From: Amphritea balenae
Lineage (GTDB): Bacteria > Pseudomonadota > Gammaproteobacteria > Pseudomonadales > Balneatricaceae
Length of the DNA: 64,000 nt
Reading direction: 5' to 3'
Assembly: GCF_003858655.1 (NCBI RefSeq)
Contig: NZ_RQXV01000010.1
Location: forward strand, 62,001 to 126,000
The notes beneath the pieces were generated by a model that made no database searches, had not been told where the DNA came from, and worked only from the letters and a program-made list of their open reading frames with translations. The position numbers and the translations under genes are program-made. This document shows, piece by piece, positions 56,512 through 64,000 of this stretch. The stretch's first letter is position 1; each line of letters starts with the position of its first letter.

Positions 56512-57562
56512 CCAACAACCTCACATGTACCGTAATCTCTTCCCGGTCATGGTACAGATGCTTTGCAGCAACACTGGCTTTCAGACCGACTTTATCCAAC
56601 TCTTCCTGCAGATAATTCAGACAACTCCTGACTTCCGGGTAGCGCTGTTTCATCGGCAACTTCAGATTAAAAATAGTCTCACGACACCAGCCATTGACCA
56701 ACCAGGATGTCATTAGAATAATCACCCGGGCCGGCTTATCTACGATGTCACAGACCATCCAGTCAAACCGTTTTTGCGGTTCATAGGTAAAGGCGTCTTC
56801 AGTCAGATGCTTAACCTGCCCTGACTCCATCAGCGATTCAGCCATCGGCCCGTTATCAATAGCGGTAACAAACATATTCTGATTGACCAACTGCCAGGTC
56901 CAACCGCCGGGTGCTGCCCCCAGATCAACCGCGCGCTTACCGCTACTGATATATTGATGCCACTGTGATTGAGGAATAAACCAATGCCAGGCCTCCTCCA
57001 GTTTAAGAGTCGAACGACTGGGCGCCTGATTAGGAAATTTCAGCCGCATAATACCCATCGGCCAGGGTGCTGAATTATCAACCGGCGCATAACCCACATA
57101 AAACTCACTCCCAGACAGGGCAAATATATGCAGTCTGTTCGGCGCTCGTTTATCTAATAACCCCTTTTTTCTCAATGACTGACTGAAAGCAGAACCAAAG
57201 CTATTACAGAAGCGCTGCATTTCACGCCCTTCTGTCGTATCAGCCGGCTCAACGACTAACTCACAGCAAACAGGTAGCTGTTCAACAGTACCGGTTAGCG
57301 AACCTATTCGGTCATCGGTATCAATATCCTTGATCAAGGCCTCACAAACCACCCACTGCCGGGCAAATATCAGTTGATCAAAATCCAGCTGCTCAACCGC
57401 CAGCCTTGCGCCGTCAGGCTGATGACTGACAAACAGTGCATAGCCGCTGTTCTCTTCAAGCTTACAGTAACCATAAATACCGTTCTGTTCACACAGTTCA
57501 CGGGCTTCAGCTGCACATTCTTTCTCAAAGCCTGGACGACAATAAAGTAACAGATGGTTCAC
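56498..57562 (-). CDS. rlmM: 23S rRNA 2'-O-ribose methyltransferase RlmM
   Basis: Methylates C2498 of 23S rRNA. The 354 residues have an N-terminal THUMP-like domain and a C-terminal Rossmann methyltransferase with SAM motif AVDLGAAPGGWTWQL and the late FNLKLPMKQR segment typical of RlmM. The next gene upstream (57574) is 11 bases away on the same strand. Confidence 0.95.
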   Translation of the reverse strand: MNHLLLYCRPGFEKECAAEARELCEQNGIYGYCKLEENSGYALFVSHQPDGARLAVEQLDFDQLIFARQWVVCEALIKDIDTDDRIGSLTGTVEQLPVCCELVVEPADTTEGREMQRFCNSFGSAFSQSLRKKGLLDKRAPNRLHIFALSGSEFYVGYAPVDNSAPWPMGIMRLKFPNQAPSRSTLKLEEAWHWFIPQSQWHQYISSGKRAVDLGAAPGGWTWQLVNQNMFVTAIDNGPMAESLMESGQVKHLTEDAFTYEPQKRFDWMVCDIVDKPARVIILMTSWLVNGWCRETIFNLKLPMKQRYPEVRSCLNYLQEELDKVGLKASVAAKHLYHDREEITVHVRLLDYHG

Positions 57563-57573
57563 TCAGTATTTCC

Positions 57574-58185
57574 TCAGGAATAACGCCGACAAATTCGGAG
57601 GGTTGATTCTACTGCATTTGCTATATGTTCGTCCTGAGTTAATCCAGACATTTTTCTGGGTTTAAGATCATGATCGCCATCTTCAAGCCAATACAGCGAG
57701 ACAGTATCTGAAAGTGAATAACCTTTCACAGTCTCAAGATTCCCCATCGCATCCCGGGTTCCCTGAAATATATGTACCGGCGTTTTTAAATCAGTCAGAT
57801 GCTCAGTACGGGGCTTATCTTTTTTACCTGTGGCATAAAACGGGTATCCATAAACGAAGCAGCTCGCTATATCGGCCCGCTCAACAATCATTGTCGCCAT
57901 TCTTCCCCCCATCGACTTTCCTGCTACAAAGGTGGGAACGGCAAGAGGATCAAGCTCGTCTAACAGATGATTATAATGTTCGAGCAGTTTAGGCTGACGA
58001 TCCGGTGGCCGTCTTTTTCCATCCTCCCGACGTTTTTGCATATAAGGGAATTCAAACCGAATAACCTGCAGCCCTCCGGCCACTAATCCGGCTGCAATTT
58101 TGTCCATAAATTCACTGTCCATTGCTGCACCTGCACCATGTGCAAGCAGTAAACGACCAATGTTTGGCTCACCCTGTATTAGCAT
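57574..58185 (-). CDS. Small alpha/beta hydrolase (KANL3/TEX30-like)
   Basis: A 203-residue alpha/beta hydrolase: LLLAHGAGAAMDS, FPYMQKRREDGKRRPPDR, nucleophile elbow GKSMGGRMA, Asp in GTRDAMG and His in DGDHDLKPRK. This is the dienelactone-hydrolase-like family annotated KANL3/TEX30-related. Activity unknown. It is in line with rlmM. Confidence 0.85.
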   Translation of the reverse strand: MLIQGEPNIGRLLLAHGAGAAMDSEFMDKIAAGLVAGGLQVIRFEFPYMQKRREDGKRRPPDRQPKLLEHYNHLLDELDPLAVPTFVAGKSMGGRMATMIVERADIASCFVYGYPFYATGKKDKPRTEHLTDLKTPVHIFQGTRDAMGNLETVKGYSLSDTVSLYWLEDGDHDLKPRKMSGLTQDEHIANAVESTLRICRRYS

Positions 58186-58235
58186 TTCTTACCCTGTTTA
58201 GCTTAATAAGTTGAAAAATCAGACTAAAATAGCGC

Positions 58236-58249
58236 TTGATCCATATCAA
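58236..58249 (+). promoter_or_regulatory. FNR/ANR box
   Basis: TTGATCCATATCAA is an exact TTGAT-N4-ATCAA site. Its centre is about 41 bases before the start point predicted from the GATACT -10 element, the standard position for activation. This implies oxygen-limited induction of the cco operon. Confidence 0.92.
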
Positions 58250-58292
58250 GAAAACACAAAATAGTAACTTTTGATACTGGAAAATAACCTTG

Positions 58293-58306
58293 TTGCAACT
58301 GATCAA
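58293..58306 (+). promoter_or_regulatory. Second, imperfect FNR-like box
   Basis: TTGCAACTGATCAA has one perfect half-site and one degenerate half-site, about 51 bases after the first box. It could tune or repress, or be chance. Confidence 0.3.
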
Positions 58307-58561
58307 AAAGTAGAAAAAACATGGATTTAGCTTAATTTCCCAATAATAATTAACAAATTAACTTCTTATTAATCAACAGCTTGACTGTTTATATCAGTGT
58401 TTTGCGATATGTAAATAGACAGATGTAACGTTTTTTGCAGTGCGGCAGTATGTCGCAACTAATACACAAGACGCATTGAAATGTTACTAGTGTTTCATGA
58501 TAATAGCCGACGGAAATTTACTTTCTAAACCTTTCTAATAGCTTGTTGATGAGAGCCTGAT

Positions 58562-59992
58562 ATGAGCACAGCAGCTGAACACCCAACCTACAATTACAAG
58601 GTGGTGCGTCAATTCGCCATCATGACAGTGGTATGGGGCATTGTTGGAATGGCCGTGGGCGTGTTAATCGCGTCGCAGTTGGTATGGCCTGCACTTAACT
58701 TTGATACTGCCTGGTTGACTTACGGTCGTTTACGTCCGTTACACACCAACGCGGTTATCTTTGCATTCGGAGGCTGCGCACTGTTCGCAACCTCTTACTA
58801 CGTTGTACAGCGTACGAGTCAGGTTCGCCTGATCTCTGACAAACTAGCCGCTTTCACCTTTTGGGGATGGCAGCTGGTAATCCTGAGCGCAGCGATTACT
58901 CTGCCTCTGGGTATCACCTCTTCTAAAGAGTATGCTGAACTGGAATGGCCAATTGACCTGCTGATCACAGTAGTATGGGTAGCTTACGCTGTCGTATTCC
59001 TGGGTACAGTTAAGATGCGTAAGACATCTCACATCTATGTAGGTAACTGGTTCTACATGGCATTCATCATCACTGTTGCAGTTCTGCACATTGTAAACAG
59101 CGCAGCGATGCCTGTTTCTCTGTTCAAGTCTTATTCTGTATACCCTGGTGCTGTTGATGCGATGGTTCAGTGGTGGTACGGACATAACGCGGTTGGTTTC
59201 TTCCTGACTGCAGGCTTCCTGGGCATGATGTACTATTTCGTACCTAAGCAGGCTGAGCGTCCAATCTACTCTTACCGTCTGTCTATCGTTCACTTCTGGG
59301 CGCTGATTGCGACCTACATGTGGGCTGGTGGTCATCACCTGCACTACACCTCTCTGCCAGACTGGACTCAGTCAGTAGCGATGGTAATGTCTCTGGTTCT
59401 GCTGGCACCTTCTTGGGGCGGTATGATCAACGGCATGATGACCCTGTCAGGTGCATGGCACAAGCTGCGTACCGATCCGGTACTGCGCTTCCTGGTTGTA
59501 TCTCTGTCCTTCTACGGTATGTCTACCTTCGAAGGCCCGATGATGTCTATCAAGACTGTAAACGCACTGTCTCACTACACTGACTGGACTGTTGGCCACG
59601 TACACGCCGGCGCTCTTGGCTGGGTTGCGATGATCTCTATCGGTGCTGTTTACCACATGATTCCTAAACTGTGGGGCAAAACCCAGATGTTCAGCGTTGG
59701 CCTGATCAACACTCACTTCTGGCTGGCGACTATCGGTACCGTACTGTACATCTGTGCAATGTGGGTAAACGGTATCCTGCAGGGTTTGATGTGGCGTGCA
59801 GTTAACGAAGACGGCACTCTGACTTACAGCTTCGTAGAAGCTCTGGAAGCAAGCCACCCTGGTTTCTTCGTACGTGCGTTAGGTGGAGCATTCTTCCTGA
59901 CTGGTATGCTGCTGATGGCATACAACGTATGGCAGACTGTACGCAAAGACAGCACAGCTCCTGTAGCTGATGCATCTGCGCAAGCAGCTTAA
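58562..59992 (+). CDS. ccoN: cbb3-type cytochrome c oxidase subunit I
   Basis: Catalytic subunit of the high-affinity cbb3 oxidase, holding heme b and the heme b3-CuB centre. The 476 residues have 12 membrane helices with the His ligands in [31 protein letters not shown] and [10 protein letters not shown]. It is the first gene of ccoNOQP; the long leader carries an FNR box. Codon use is biased towards CTG, CGT and GGT, fitting high expression. Confidence 0.98.
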   Translation: MSTAAEHPTYNYKVVRQFAIMTVVWGIVGMAVGVLIASQLVWPALNFDTAWLTYGRLRPLHTNAVIFAFGGCALFATSYYVVQRTSQVRLISDKLAAFTFWGWQLVILSAAITLPLGITSSKEYAELEWPIDLLITVVWVAYAVVFLGTVKMRKTSHIYVGNWFYMAFIITVAVLHIVNSAAMPVSLFKSYSVYPGAVDAMVQWWYGHNAVGFFLTAGFLGMMYYFVPKQAERPIYSYRLSIVHFWALIATYMWAGGHHLHYTSLPDWTQSVAMVMSLVLLAPSWGGMINGMMTLSGAWHKLRTDPVLRFLVVSLSFYGMSTFEGPMMSIKTVNALSHYTDWTVGHVHAGALGWVAMISIGAVYHMIPKLWGKTQMFSVGLINTHFWLATIGTVLYICAMWVNGILQGLMWRAVNEDGTLTYSFVEALEASHPGFFVRALGGAFFLTGMLLMAYNVWQTVRKDSTAPVADASAQAA

Positions 59993-60013
59993 GGATCAGA
60001 GGAGCACATTGAA

Positions 60014-60634
60014 ATGATCAAACACGAAACGATTGAAAAGAACATTGGCATCATGATCCTACTGATCATCCTGGTGATCAGTGGCGGTGGTCTTGCTGAA
60101 ATCGTACCTCTGTTCTTTAGCAACTCTACAACTAAGCCGATCGAAGGACTGCGCACATATACTGCGCTGGAACTTGAAGGTCGTGACATTTACATCCGTG
60201 AAGGTTGTAACGTATGTCACTCCCAGCAGATCCGCCCTTTCCGTGCTGAAACTGAGCGCTACGGTCACTACTCAACTGCCAACGAAGGCGTTTGGGAGCA
60301 CCCTTTCCTATGGGGTTCCAAGCGTACAGGTCCTGACCTGGCTCGTGTAGGCGGTCGTTATAGTGATGACTGGCATCGTGCCCACTTATATGACCCTCGT
60401 GATGTTGTACCTGAGTCTAAAATGCCGTCTTACCCTTGGTTGTTTGAAAACAAACTATCTGGTCAGGATACTGCAACTAAGATGCAGGTATTGGCTAAGA
60501 TGGGTGTTCCATACACCGAAGCGGACGCAGCAGCAGCTCGTGAGCAGGTTGAAGGTAAAACAGAGGTTGATGCTCTGGTAGCTTACCTACAGTCGCTCGG
60601 CAAACTGCACTCCGTTTACAACAATAAGCGGTAA
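60014..60634 (+). CDS. ccoO: cbb3 oxidase subunit II (monoheme cytochrome c)
   Basis: A 206-residue membrane-anchored cytochrome c: N-terminal helix (about 12-33) and heme motif CNVCH at 65-69. The axial Met is probably in ESKMPSYPW. It delivers electrons within the oxidase. It starts 21 bases after ccoN. Confidence 0.97.
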   Translation: MIKHETIEKNIGIMILLIILVISGGGLAEIVPLFFSNSTTKPIEGLRTYTALELEGRDIYIREGCNVCHSQQIRPFRAETERYGHYSTANEGVWEHPFLWGSKRTGPDLARVGGRYSDDWHRAHLYDPRDVVPESKMPSYPWLFENKLSGQDTATKMQVLAKMGVPYTEADAAAAREQVEGKTEVDALVAYLQSLGKLHSVYNNKR

Positions 60635-60639
60635 TTATA

Positions 60640-60825
60640 GTGAGCTACGAAGTTTACGGTCCTTATCTTCCGGTGTTGATGTTAATCACCTTTGTCGGTT
60701 TATTTATCTGGGTTCTTTTACCCGGCAACCGCAAAGGATTTGATGAAGCATCTAACCTGCCCTTCGATGATGATGAGCAGGATCAACGGACGCTAAGCAC
60801 TGATAACGGGAGAAAAGAACAATGA
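60640..60825 (+). CDS. ccoQ: cbb3 oxidase subunit CcoQ
   Basis: A 61-residue single-helix protein (helix about 10-28, then NRKGFDEASNLPFDDDEQ). The GTG start lies five bases after ccoO. CcoQ stabilises the complex. The stop overlaps ccoP by four bases. Confidence 0.92.
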   Translation: MSYEVYGPYLPVLMLITFVGLFIWVLLPGNRKGFDEASNLPFDDDEQDQRTLSTDNGRKEQ

Positions 60826-61709
60826 GTGCTTTTTGGAGCGCATGGATAACTGTTATTACTCTGGCAGTTATATTAGGTTGTGCATGGTTACTATGGTCTA
60901 CACGCCGGAGTGAGCCGCACAAAGAAACGACCGAGGAAACCCTGGGTCACGCATTCGACGGTATTGAAGAGTACGATAACCCGCTACCAAGCTGGTGGTT
61001 GCATATGTTTGTTGCAACTATCATCTTCGGATTGCTTTATCTGGCTGCTTATCCGGGTCTGGGTAACTACAAAGGTTTCCTGGGCTGGACTTCTACTGGT
61101 CAGTGGGAAGAAGAGATGGCGCATGCGGAAGAGGTTTATAAGCCTGTTTTCGCTAAGTATGCTGCCATGTCTGTTGAAGACCTGCAGTCTCAGTCTGAAG
61201 GCCTGAAAATGGGTCAGCGGATGTTCGCCAATAACTGTTCACTGTGTCACGGTGCAACCGGTTCTGGCGCACACGGCTTCCCTAACCTGACCGACAGCGA
61301 CTGGCTGTACGGTGGTACACCAGACGTCATCAAGCACACTATTGCTGCTGGTCGTACCGGTGCAATGCCACCTTGGGGTGCTGTACTGGGTGAAGAAGGC
61401 GTACGTGACGTAACCAGCTATGTTATGTCTCTGAGCGGCAAGGAAGCCGATGCCGACGCGGCTGCCCGCGGTGAGCAACAGTTCCAGGCGCTATGTACTG
61501 CTTGTCACGCACAGGATGGTACTGGTGTTCAGGCACTGGGCGCACCTAACCTGACTGACAATGTATGGCTGTATGGCTCTACATTCGACAAGATCAGCCA
61601 CACTATCCGTACGGGTCGTAGTGGTGTTATGCCAGCTCATAAAGATCTGCTAAGCGATGAGAAGATTCATCTGATTACCGCTTACGTATACAGCCTGTCT
61701 AACAAGTAA
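60822..61709 (+). CDS. ccoP: cbb3 oxidase subunit III (diheme cytochrome c)
   Basis: A 295-residue protein with two N-terminal membrane helices (7-25 and 62-82) and two heme c motifs, CSLCH and CTACH, each followed by a Met-ligand segment (GAMPPWG; GVMPAHK). It accepts electrons from soluble cytochromes. The two-helix N-terminus is the long CcoP form. Confidence 0.97.
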   Translation: MSAFWSAWITVITLAVILGCAWLLWSTRRSEPHKETTEETLGHAFDGIEEYDNPLPSWWLHMFVATIIFGLLYLAAYPGLGNYKGFLGWTSTGQWEEEMAHAEEVYKPVFAKYAAMSVEDLQSQSEGLKMGQRMFANNCSLCHGATGSGAHGFPNLTDSDWLYGGTPDVIKHTIAAGRTGAMPPWGAVLGEEGVRDVTSYVMSLSGKEADADAAARGEQQFQALCTACHAQDGTGVQALGAPNLTDNVWLYGSTFDKISHTIRTGRSGVMPAHKDLLSDEKIHLITAYVYSLSNK

Positions 61710-61721
61710 GGCTTTGATCAC

Positions 61722-61759
61722 AGAAAAGGCGATATGATACTGATCATATCGCCTTTTTT
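61722..61759 (+). terminator. Terminator of ccoNOQP
   Basis: A 15-base perfect stem, AAAAGGCGATATGAT with ATCATATCGCCTTTT, around a four-base loop and followed by more T residues. Strong. Confidence 0.95.
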
Positions 61760-61877
61760 TTTGAGCCACTGGTTTTCTGACGCGCCAAACAGAGTATAAT
61801 ATTCAAACTCGCTAATAAACCAGTTGAGCCCTGGTTTTGCGGTGACCGCAATTCGACATACTTAGGTGAGGGATGGT

Positions 61878-63296
61878 ATGAACCAGATACCAGTGAAAGA
61901 TGTTACACCGAAAAGCAAAGGCAAAGCTGAGTCCTATGACCTGTACGCCAAGCGCGAACATATCTACGTAAAATTCTACAAAGGATTGTTCAAAAATTTC
62001 CGCACCATATCCGGCTTTTTGATGCTGGTTATGTTCTATGGTTTTTCCTGGATCCAATGGGATGGCCACCAGGCAGTTTTGTTTGATCTGCCTAGCCGCC
62101 AGTTCCACGTCTTTGGTTTTACTTTCTGGCCACAGGACTTCATGCTGCTGTCCTGGCTATTGATTATTCTGGCCTTCGTACTCTTTTTTGTTACCGTATT
62201 TGCCGGACGTCTCTGGTGTGGCTACGCCTGCCCTCAGTTTGTCTGGACCTGGTTCTTTATGTGGGCAGAGCGAGTAACGGAAGGTGATCGCAACCAGCGT
62301 ATGCGCCTCGATAAAGCCGCCTGGTCCGGCCAAAAGCTCGCTAAAAAAGCAGCTAAGCATACACTCTGGCTCATCATTGCTGCCGCTTCAGCAATCGCTT
62401 TTGTTGGTTACTTTACCCCTATTCGTGAACTCAGCCCTGCTGTATTTTCCTGGAATCTGGGTCCTTGGGAAACCTGGTGGATCGGCTTCCTGACTGTTGC
62501 CACTTACGCTAACGCGGGCTGGTTACGGGAACAGGTTTGTATCTATATGTGCCCTTACGCACGCTTCCAAAGCGTTATGTTTGATCAGGACACATTGGTG
62601 ATCTCCTATGACGAAAAACGCGGTGAAAACCGGGGCAAGCGTAAGAAAAGCGCTGATTACAAAGCGGAAGGTATGGGCGACTGTATCGATTGCAACGCCT
62701 GTGTTCATGTATGCCCTGTCGGCATTGATATTCGTGACGGCCTGCAATATGAATGTGTTGCCTGCGGTGCCTGCGTCGATGCCTGTGACGATATGATGGA
62801 CCGTATGGGTTACGACCGGGGACTGGTTCGCTACACCACTGAACACGCCCTTGATGGTGGAACCACACATATTATGCGCCCACGCCTGATCGCCTACTTT
62901 ATCTGCCTGTGCGCTATGTTTATCGCTTTCAGTTACACCTTGTATAGCCGAATTCCGCTCGAAGTCGATATTATTCGTGACCGGGGACAACTGTTTGTAG
63001 AGGCATCTAACGGCAAGATTGAGAACGTCTACAGGCTAAAGCTGGCAAACAAATCACAGGATGATCACAGCTACAGCATCGAAGTATCTGGTATTGATGG
63101 TCTGTCGATGATTGGCGCCAGTGAAGTAGTGATTCGCTCCGGTGAACTATTGGATCACCCGGTTAGTTTGCAGATTGATCCGCGCTTCCTGGAGAAGTCT
63201 AATTACGATATTTTCTTCCGGGTCCAGGCTCTGGATGATGAAGATATTGTGTTAGAACAGGAAAACCGGTTCATCGGTCCGGCCAAACGTCGATAA
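61878..63296 (+). CDS. ccoG: Cytochrome c oxidase accessory protein CcoG (FixG)
   Basis: Membrane copper-handling/maturation factor for the cbb3 oxidase. The 472 residues have about five membrane helices and two 4Fe-4S motifs in CIDCNACVHVCP and CVACGACVDACD, plus a C-terminal immunoglobulin-like periplasmic domain. The start is ATG 61878 (MNQIPVKDV) with GAGGG five bases upstream; an in-frame GTG at 61866 is unlikely. It begins after the ccoP terminator, so it probably has its own promoter or depends on read-through. Confidence 0.95.
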   Translation: MNQIPVKDVTPKSKGKAESYDLYAKREHIYVKFYKGLFKNFRTISGFLMLVMFYGFSWIQWDGHQAVLFDLPSRQFHVFGFTFWPQDFMLLSWLLIILAFVLFFVTVFAGRLWCGYACPQFVWTWFFMWAERVTEGDRNQRMRLDKAAWSGQKLAKKAAKHTLWLIIAAASAIAFVGYFTPIRELSPAVFSWNLGPWETWWIGFLTVATYANAGWLREQVCIYMCPYARFQSVMFDQDTLVISYDEKRGENRGKRKKSADYKAEGMGDCIDCNACVHVCPVGIDIRDGLQYECVACGACVDACDDMMDRMGYDRGLVRYTTEHALDGGTTHIMRPRLIAYFICLCAMFIAFSYTLYSRIPLEVDIIRDRGQLFVEASNGKIENVYRLKLANKSQDDHSYSIEVSGIDGLSMIGASEVVIRSGELLDHPVSLQIDPRFLEKSNYDIFFRVQALDDEDIVLEQENRFIGPAKRR

Positions 63297-63307
63297 CTAC
63301 ATCTAAA

Positions 63308-63341
63308 GAGAGGGTAATTTAAGGCTAATAGCCCTACCCTC
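63308..63341 (+). repeat. Hairpin after ccoG
   Basis: GAGGGTA and TACCCTC pair around an inner GGC-GCC hairpin. No T-tract follows. Confidence 0.45.
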
Positions 63342-63360
63342 AAACATCATGTCTGAGTTA

Positions 63361-63396
63361 AAATAGCTGCGCGGATAATCTCCGTGCAGCTATTTC
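63361..63396 (+). terminator. Strong hairpin before fixH (terminator or attenuator)
   Basis: AAATAGCTGCGCGGA pairs with TCCGTGCAGCTATTT (one G-T) around a five-base loop, followed by CTTTGTTT. It ends about 18 bases before the fixH start, so it could stop some ccoG transcripts or shape fixH translation. Confidence 0.65.
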
Positions 63397-63413
63397 TTTG
63401 TTTAAGGTATTAT

Positions 63414-63923
63414 ATGACTGATCAAGATAGTGTAGCCCCATGGTACAAACAACCGTGGCTCTGGTTTATTTTAGCCCCGCTGATTGCCACCCTGCTTTAC
63501 TCTACCGTGTACATAACAGCATCAATAGTGACCCACGACGGTGTCGTTCTGGAAGAGTACACAAAGAAAGCCAAAGCGTTTCATGAGAATAATGAACTCA
63601 GAGAAAATGCACGCTCAATGGGCCTGTTTGGTGATCTGCGAATGGATCAGCTGACCGGTGATATCGTGGTTAAGTTACAAGGCGATGGCGATGTCCAACT
63701 GCCAGCCGAACTGGAACTAATTATTGGCCATCCGACTAAAGCGTCTCTGGATATCATGGTCCAACTGCGTGAATTGCAACAGGGAAATTACGTAGGCTCT
63801 GTAGAGAAAAACCTGCTTGGTCGTAAGTTTCTGATTATTCAGCCAGCGGATAAAACCTGGCAATTAGGCCTGGAAGTTGAACCGCCATATGACGAGCAGA
63901 CTTTCAAACTGGGCGTTCAGTAA
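63414..63923 (+). CDS. fixH: FixH family protein
   Basis: A 169-residue membrane protein required for cbb3 oxidase assembly. It has one membrane helix (about 14-36, WYKQPWLWFILAPLIATLLY) and a periplasmic domain of the FixH type. The start at 63414 (MTDQDSVAPWYKQP) is supported by AAGG eight bases upstream; the frame is open ten codons earlier. It sits in the usual ccoG-fixH-ccoI order. Confidence 0.9.
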   Translation: MTDQDSVAPWYKQPWLWFILAPLIATLLYSTVYITASIVTHDGVVLEEYTKKAKAFHENNELRENARSMGLFGDLRMDQLTGDIVVKLQGDGDVQLPAELELIIGHPTKASLDIMVQLRELQQGNYVGSVEKNLLGRKFLIIQPADKTWQLGLEVEPPYDEQTFKLGVQ

Positions 63924-63932
63924 ATATCATAA

Positions 63933-64000
63933 ATGAACGCTCATCAGACCCATCAGGTTGATCCGAATCCGGCTGATCAAAATCCGGTTGATCAAGATAG
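63933..64000 (+). CDS. Partial gene after fixH (possibly ccoI copper ATPase)
   Basis: An ATG at 63933 opens a frame that runs off the window: MNAHQTHQVDPNPADQNPVD..., a repeated Asp-Pro-Asn-Gln pattern. By gene order it may be CcoI (FixI), the copper-exporting ATPase, but the 22 codons seen contain no family motif. Confidence 0.35.
   Translation, partial: MNAHQTHQVDPNPADQNPVDQD

Larger units (their letters stand above)
58186..58561. promoter_or_regulatory. cco promoter region
   Basis: 376 AT-rich bases between the divergent hydrolase and ccoN. It holds the perfect FNR/ANR box, a second weaker box and a GATACT -10 candidate at 58273-58278, placed where a class II FNR promoter would need it. 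The remaining 280 bases to ccoN are a long leader with no coding frame I trust. Confidence 0.7.

Noticed and set aside
1-64000. Mobile elements, CRISPR arrays, tRNA or rRNA genes, toxin-antitoxin or phage defence systems
   Set aside because: I looked for transposases, integrases, regularly spaced repeats, tRNA T-loop patterns and defence-type domains and saw none that I can support.

Overview
The window is a chromosomal segment of a marine-type gammaproteobacterium, most likely an Oceanospirillaceae relative (Neptunomonas, Amphritea or Marinobacterium-like). This placement is inference from protein character and gene order. The blocks leuC-leuD-leuB-asd-fimV-truA and lexA-sulA-two hypotheticals-topA resemble Pseudomonas, aroC-prmB-smrB resembles E. 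coli, and polyhydroxyalkanoate (PHA) genes and a cbb3 oxidase operon are present. Nearly all the DNA is coding. I see no prophage, insertion sequence, CRISPR array, rRNA or tRNA; the region reads as core genome.

Layout. 1-8206 (minus): leucine biosynthesis (leuCDB), asd, the polar hub protein fimV and the start of truA. A LysR regulator (8390-9259) diverges from leuC across a shared region holding two matched inverted repeats. 9416-15731: a PHA locus with class III synthase phaE-phaC, the regulator phaR and a small granule-associated-type protein, with speD, a membrane desaturase and an AhpD-like protein between them. 15901-21649: an MFS transporter, speE, aroC, prmB, and divergent smrB and folE. 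21727-31128: a patatin lipase, a DUF4892 protein, a hydrolase, a Wzy/PglL-type ligase, sixA, gpsA, selO and rhlB. 31202-38121: the SOS block, dinG divergent from lexA-sulA with LexA boxes between, then topA. 38323-45726: small hypotheticals, usp, uup, slt, tatD and a glutaredoxin-like protein. 45827-47882: a two-gene energy-taxis receptor, a soluble Aer-like PAS protein plus a chemoreceptor with no periplasmic domain and a C-terminal zinc-binding CZB domain. 48069-49811: a second, class I PHA synthase. 49890-55133: a MATE pump, a lipoprotein, and the LapG protease/LapD c-di-GMP receptor pair. 55215-58185: proQ-like, tusA, a monooxygenase-fold protein, rlmM and a hydrolase. 58562-64000: ccoNOQP, ccoG, fixH and the start of another gene, behind a perfect FNR/ANR box.

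How the genes fit together. The cbb3 oxidase under FNR-type control, the PAS/CZB chemoreceptor, the c-di-GMP LapGD switch and PHA storage with two different synthases suit a motile, surface-attaching heterotroph facing changing oxygen and carbon supply. The best candidates for something less described are the split PAS + CZB receptor, the coexistence of class I and class III PHA synthases, a family of look-alike terminators at 12.7-14.8 kb, and several strong hairpins without T-tracts inside operons.
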